A stretch of DNA of 7,165 nt from Betaproteobacteria bacterium RBG_16_58_11 (lineage in GTDB: Bacteria > Pseudomonadota > Gammaproteobacteria > Burkholderiales > Thiobacteraceae). The stretch's first letter is position 1; every line of letters begins with the position of its first letter. This document shows positions 5,993-7,165 of this stretch, piece by piece. Below the pieces are notes generated by a model that saw only the letters and a program-made list of their open reading frames with translations, had not been told where the DNA came from and did no database searches. The stretch lies in assembly GCA_001770235.1 (NCBI GenBank), contig MEQN01000109.1, positions 1 to 7,165 of the forward strand, read 5' to 3'. A program made the position numbers and the translations under genes.

Positions 5993-6014
5993 TGACGCCC
6001 TTCCGATGGGCTCA
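5993..6014 (-). terminator. Possible weak terminator of the chemoreceptor gene
   Basis: On the minus strand, the stop codon TGA of the chemoreceptor begins a hairpin, TGAGCCC-atcggaa-GGGC(g)TCA. This is 7 bp with one bulged base and a 7-nt loop. It is followed by TCTTTGTGTGTG, which is only moderately T-rich. The structure could reduce read-through into hipBA but is weak for an intrinsic terminator. Confidence 0.3.
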
Positions 6015-7165
6015 GACTTTAAATTTCTCGACAGCGCCTTGTAGGCTCATTGCCAACTCTTCCAAATTCAGGGCTGTCTTTGCATTGTCCTGAGTCGCAG
6101 CATGGTTTTCATCCGACATTTGCGCTACGTGTTCCACGTTGCGCGCAATTTCGGCGCTGGCGATGCTTTGCTCCTTGATGGCGGAAGAAATATCGGTGAC
6201 AGCAACGCCGACCCGCTGCGCACCTGTCTGAATTTGGCGAATGGCGTCACCGGCCTGGCCGGCCAGAGATACACCCTGGTTAACACGTTCCACCCCCACG
6301 CCCATGCTGGCTACCGCCTGTTTGGTGCCGCCCTGGATCTTTTGGATCATGGTGGCGATTTCCTCGGTGGAGCGCGTGGTGCGCTCCGCCAGCTTCCGCA
6401 CTTCGTCCGCCACCACGGCAAAACCGCGCCCTTGTTCGCCGGCACGCGCCGCCTCGATGGCGGCATTCAGAGCCAGCAGGTTGGTCTGATCGGCAATTTC
6501 CTTGATCGCCTGGACAATCGAATAGATATGGTCAGACTGCTGCCCCAGCCCCTCGATAATCGCCGAGGATTCGTGAACCGTCTCGGCGATGCCGCGCATG
6601 TCTTCTACCACTTTCAGGATCACATCGCTGCCTCGGGTCGAAAGCTCGCTGCTCGATTGGGAAATATTCTGCGCATCCCGTGCGTGTTCAGCGACCTGAT
6701 CGATGCTCACCGTCATTTCTTCAACCGCAGCCGCCATGGAAGAAGCTGACTCGCTCTGCTGCTCTGAACTGCTCGCCACCTGTGACGAGGTGGCAGCGAG
6801 TTTCTGGGAAAGGCGCAGTACCTCTACCGCATTTGCATTTACTTGACGAATGATGCTCTGCAGGCTGCCGATAAGATGATTAAACGCCTCCGCCATCTGA
6901 CCAACTTCGTCCTTGCCGCTGATATCCAGCCTGCGGGTAAGATCATTGTCGCTCTGAATTTGGCCAATGCCGGCCTTCAGTGAATTGATCGGGCGCGTGA
7001 TGCCACGTGCAATCGCGTAACCCAATGCCATCATCGCCAGCAGCAACGCAATATCAATACCGGTATGCAGCGTCAATGCGGTGCGGGCCTGGCGTGCATG
7101 CTCCGCGGCCAAGGACTTGATCTGTCCGGCAAAATGCGCTTCGACTTCATGCATGGCATTGATTT
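6012..7165 (-). CDS. Methyl-accepting chemotaxis protein, C-terminal part
   Basis: This is the cytoplasmic half of a membrane chemoreceptor that controls the CheA kinase through CheW. The frame is open to the window edge (IN-AMHEVE continues upstream), so the Met at 7154 is probably internal and the N-terminal helix and periplasmic sensor are missing. Counting from that Met, the second transmembrane helix is about 26-48, followed by a HAMP domain (about 49-102, containing GITRPINSL and [11 protein letters not shown]). A long coiled-coil signalling domain comes next. Its hairpin tip is at about 219-256, with [41 protein letters not shown] sequence that is essentially invariant in the family. 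Alanine- and Glu/Gln-rich heptads on both arms are candidate methylation sites. It ends in VEKFKV without the NWETF-like pentapeptide that tethers CheR/CheB in some receptors. The ligand cannot be told. The presence of a receptor implies motility or twitching chemotaxis. Confidence 0.94.
   Translation of the reverse strand, partial: INAMHEVEAHFAGQIKSLAAEHARQARTALTLHTGIDIALLLAMMALGYAIARGITRPINSLKAGIGQIQSDNDLTRRLDISGKDEVGQMAEAFNHLIGSLQSIIRQVNANAVEVLRLSQKLAATSSQVASSSEQQSESASSMAAAVEEMTVSIDQVAEHARDAQNISQSSSELSTRGSDVILKVVEDMRGIAETVHESSAIIEGLGQQSDHIYSIVQAIKEIADQTNLLALNAAIEAARAGEQGRGFAVVADEVRKLAERTTRSTEEIATMIQKIQGGTKQAVASMGVGVERVNQGVSLAGQAGDAIRQIQTGAQRVGVAVTDISSAIKEQSIASAEIARNVEHVAQMSDENHAATQDNAKTALNLEELAMSLQGAVEKFKV

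Noticed and set aside
5315..5995. Long + strand open frame of 226 codons opposite hipB and the start of hipA
   Set aside because: The encoded protein is low in recognisable structure. The opposite strand has two well-defined overlapping genes with promoter and operators, and the frame runs through the operators.
6102..6749. Long + strand open frame of 215 codons opposite the chemoreceptor gene
   Set aside because: It is antisense to the highly conserved signalling domain, has no recognisable domain, and arises from the skewed codon use of that gene.
7152..7154. ATG at 7154 as the true start of the chemoreceptor
   Set aside because: The frame stays open to the edge. A start here would leave only one transmembrane helix and no sensor domain, so the gene is probably cut by the window.

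Overview
The window looks like a chromosomal segment of a GC-rich proteobacterium, most likely a betaproteobacterium (possibly Nitrosomonadales-like). The taxonomic guess rests on protein flavour and on the gene order mltG-tmk-holB-pilZ-tatD, which beta- and gammaproteobacteria share. It is an inference, not a sequence search. No RNA genes, CRISPR arrays or insertion sequences were seen.

Positions 1-4152 (+ strand) hold a tightly packed housekeeping cluster. It comprises the 3' part of mltG (septation-associated murein transglycosylase), tmk (thymidylate kinase), holB (DNA polymerase III delta-prime), pilZ (type IV pilus assembly, PilZ fold), a TatD/YcfH metal-dependent hydrolase, and an exported ankyrin-repeat protein. 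Junctions are abutting or overlapping except for a 60-bp gap between pilZ and tatD. That gap carries a -10-like TATAAT and a perfect 9-bp hairpin ending 4 nt before the tatD start codon, with no recognisable Shine-Dalgarno.

Positions 4153-4244 are a short non-coding spacer where the cluster converges on a minus-strand block. Positions 4245-5850 (- strand) encode a HipBA toxin-antitoxin module. The Xre-family antitoxin HipB comes first and overlaps the HipA Ser/Thr kinase by 11 nt. The kinase keeps all the catalytic residues I could check. Upstream of hipB, 5851-5976 holds three near-identical 20-bp palindromes (AATCC-N10-GGATT/A) at 50- and 51-bp centre spacing. They surround a strong sigma70-type promoter (TTGACT-N17-CATAAT). 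The promoter-proximal palindrome covers part of the -10, the predicted transcription start and the hipB ribosome-binding site. This is the best-defined regulatory architecture in the window.

Positions 6012-7165 (- strand) are the C-terminal part of a methyl-accepting chemotaxis protein: last transmembrane helix, HAMP and signalling domain. Its N-terminal sensor lies beyond the window edge. The hipBA module therefore sits as an accessory unit between a conserved cell-growth/replication cluster and a chemoreceptor. No family is unprecedented here. The points of interest are the triple operator, the tatD leader hairpin, and the periplasmic ankyrin protein attached to tatD.
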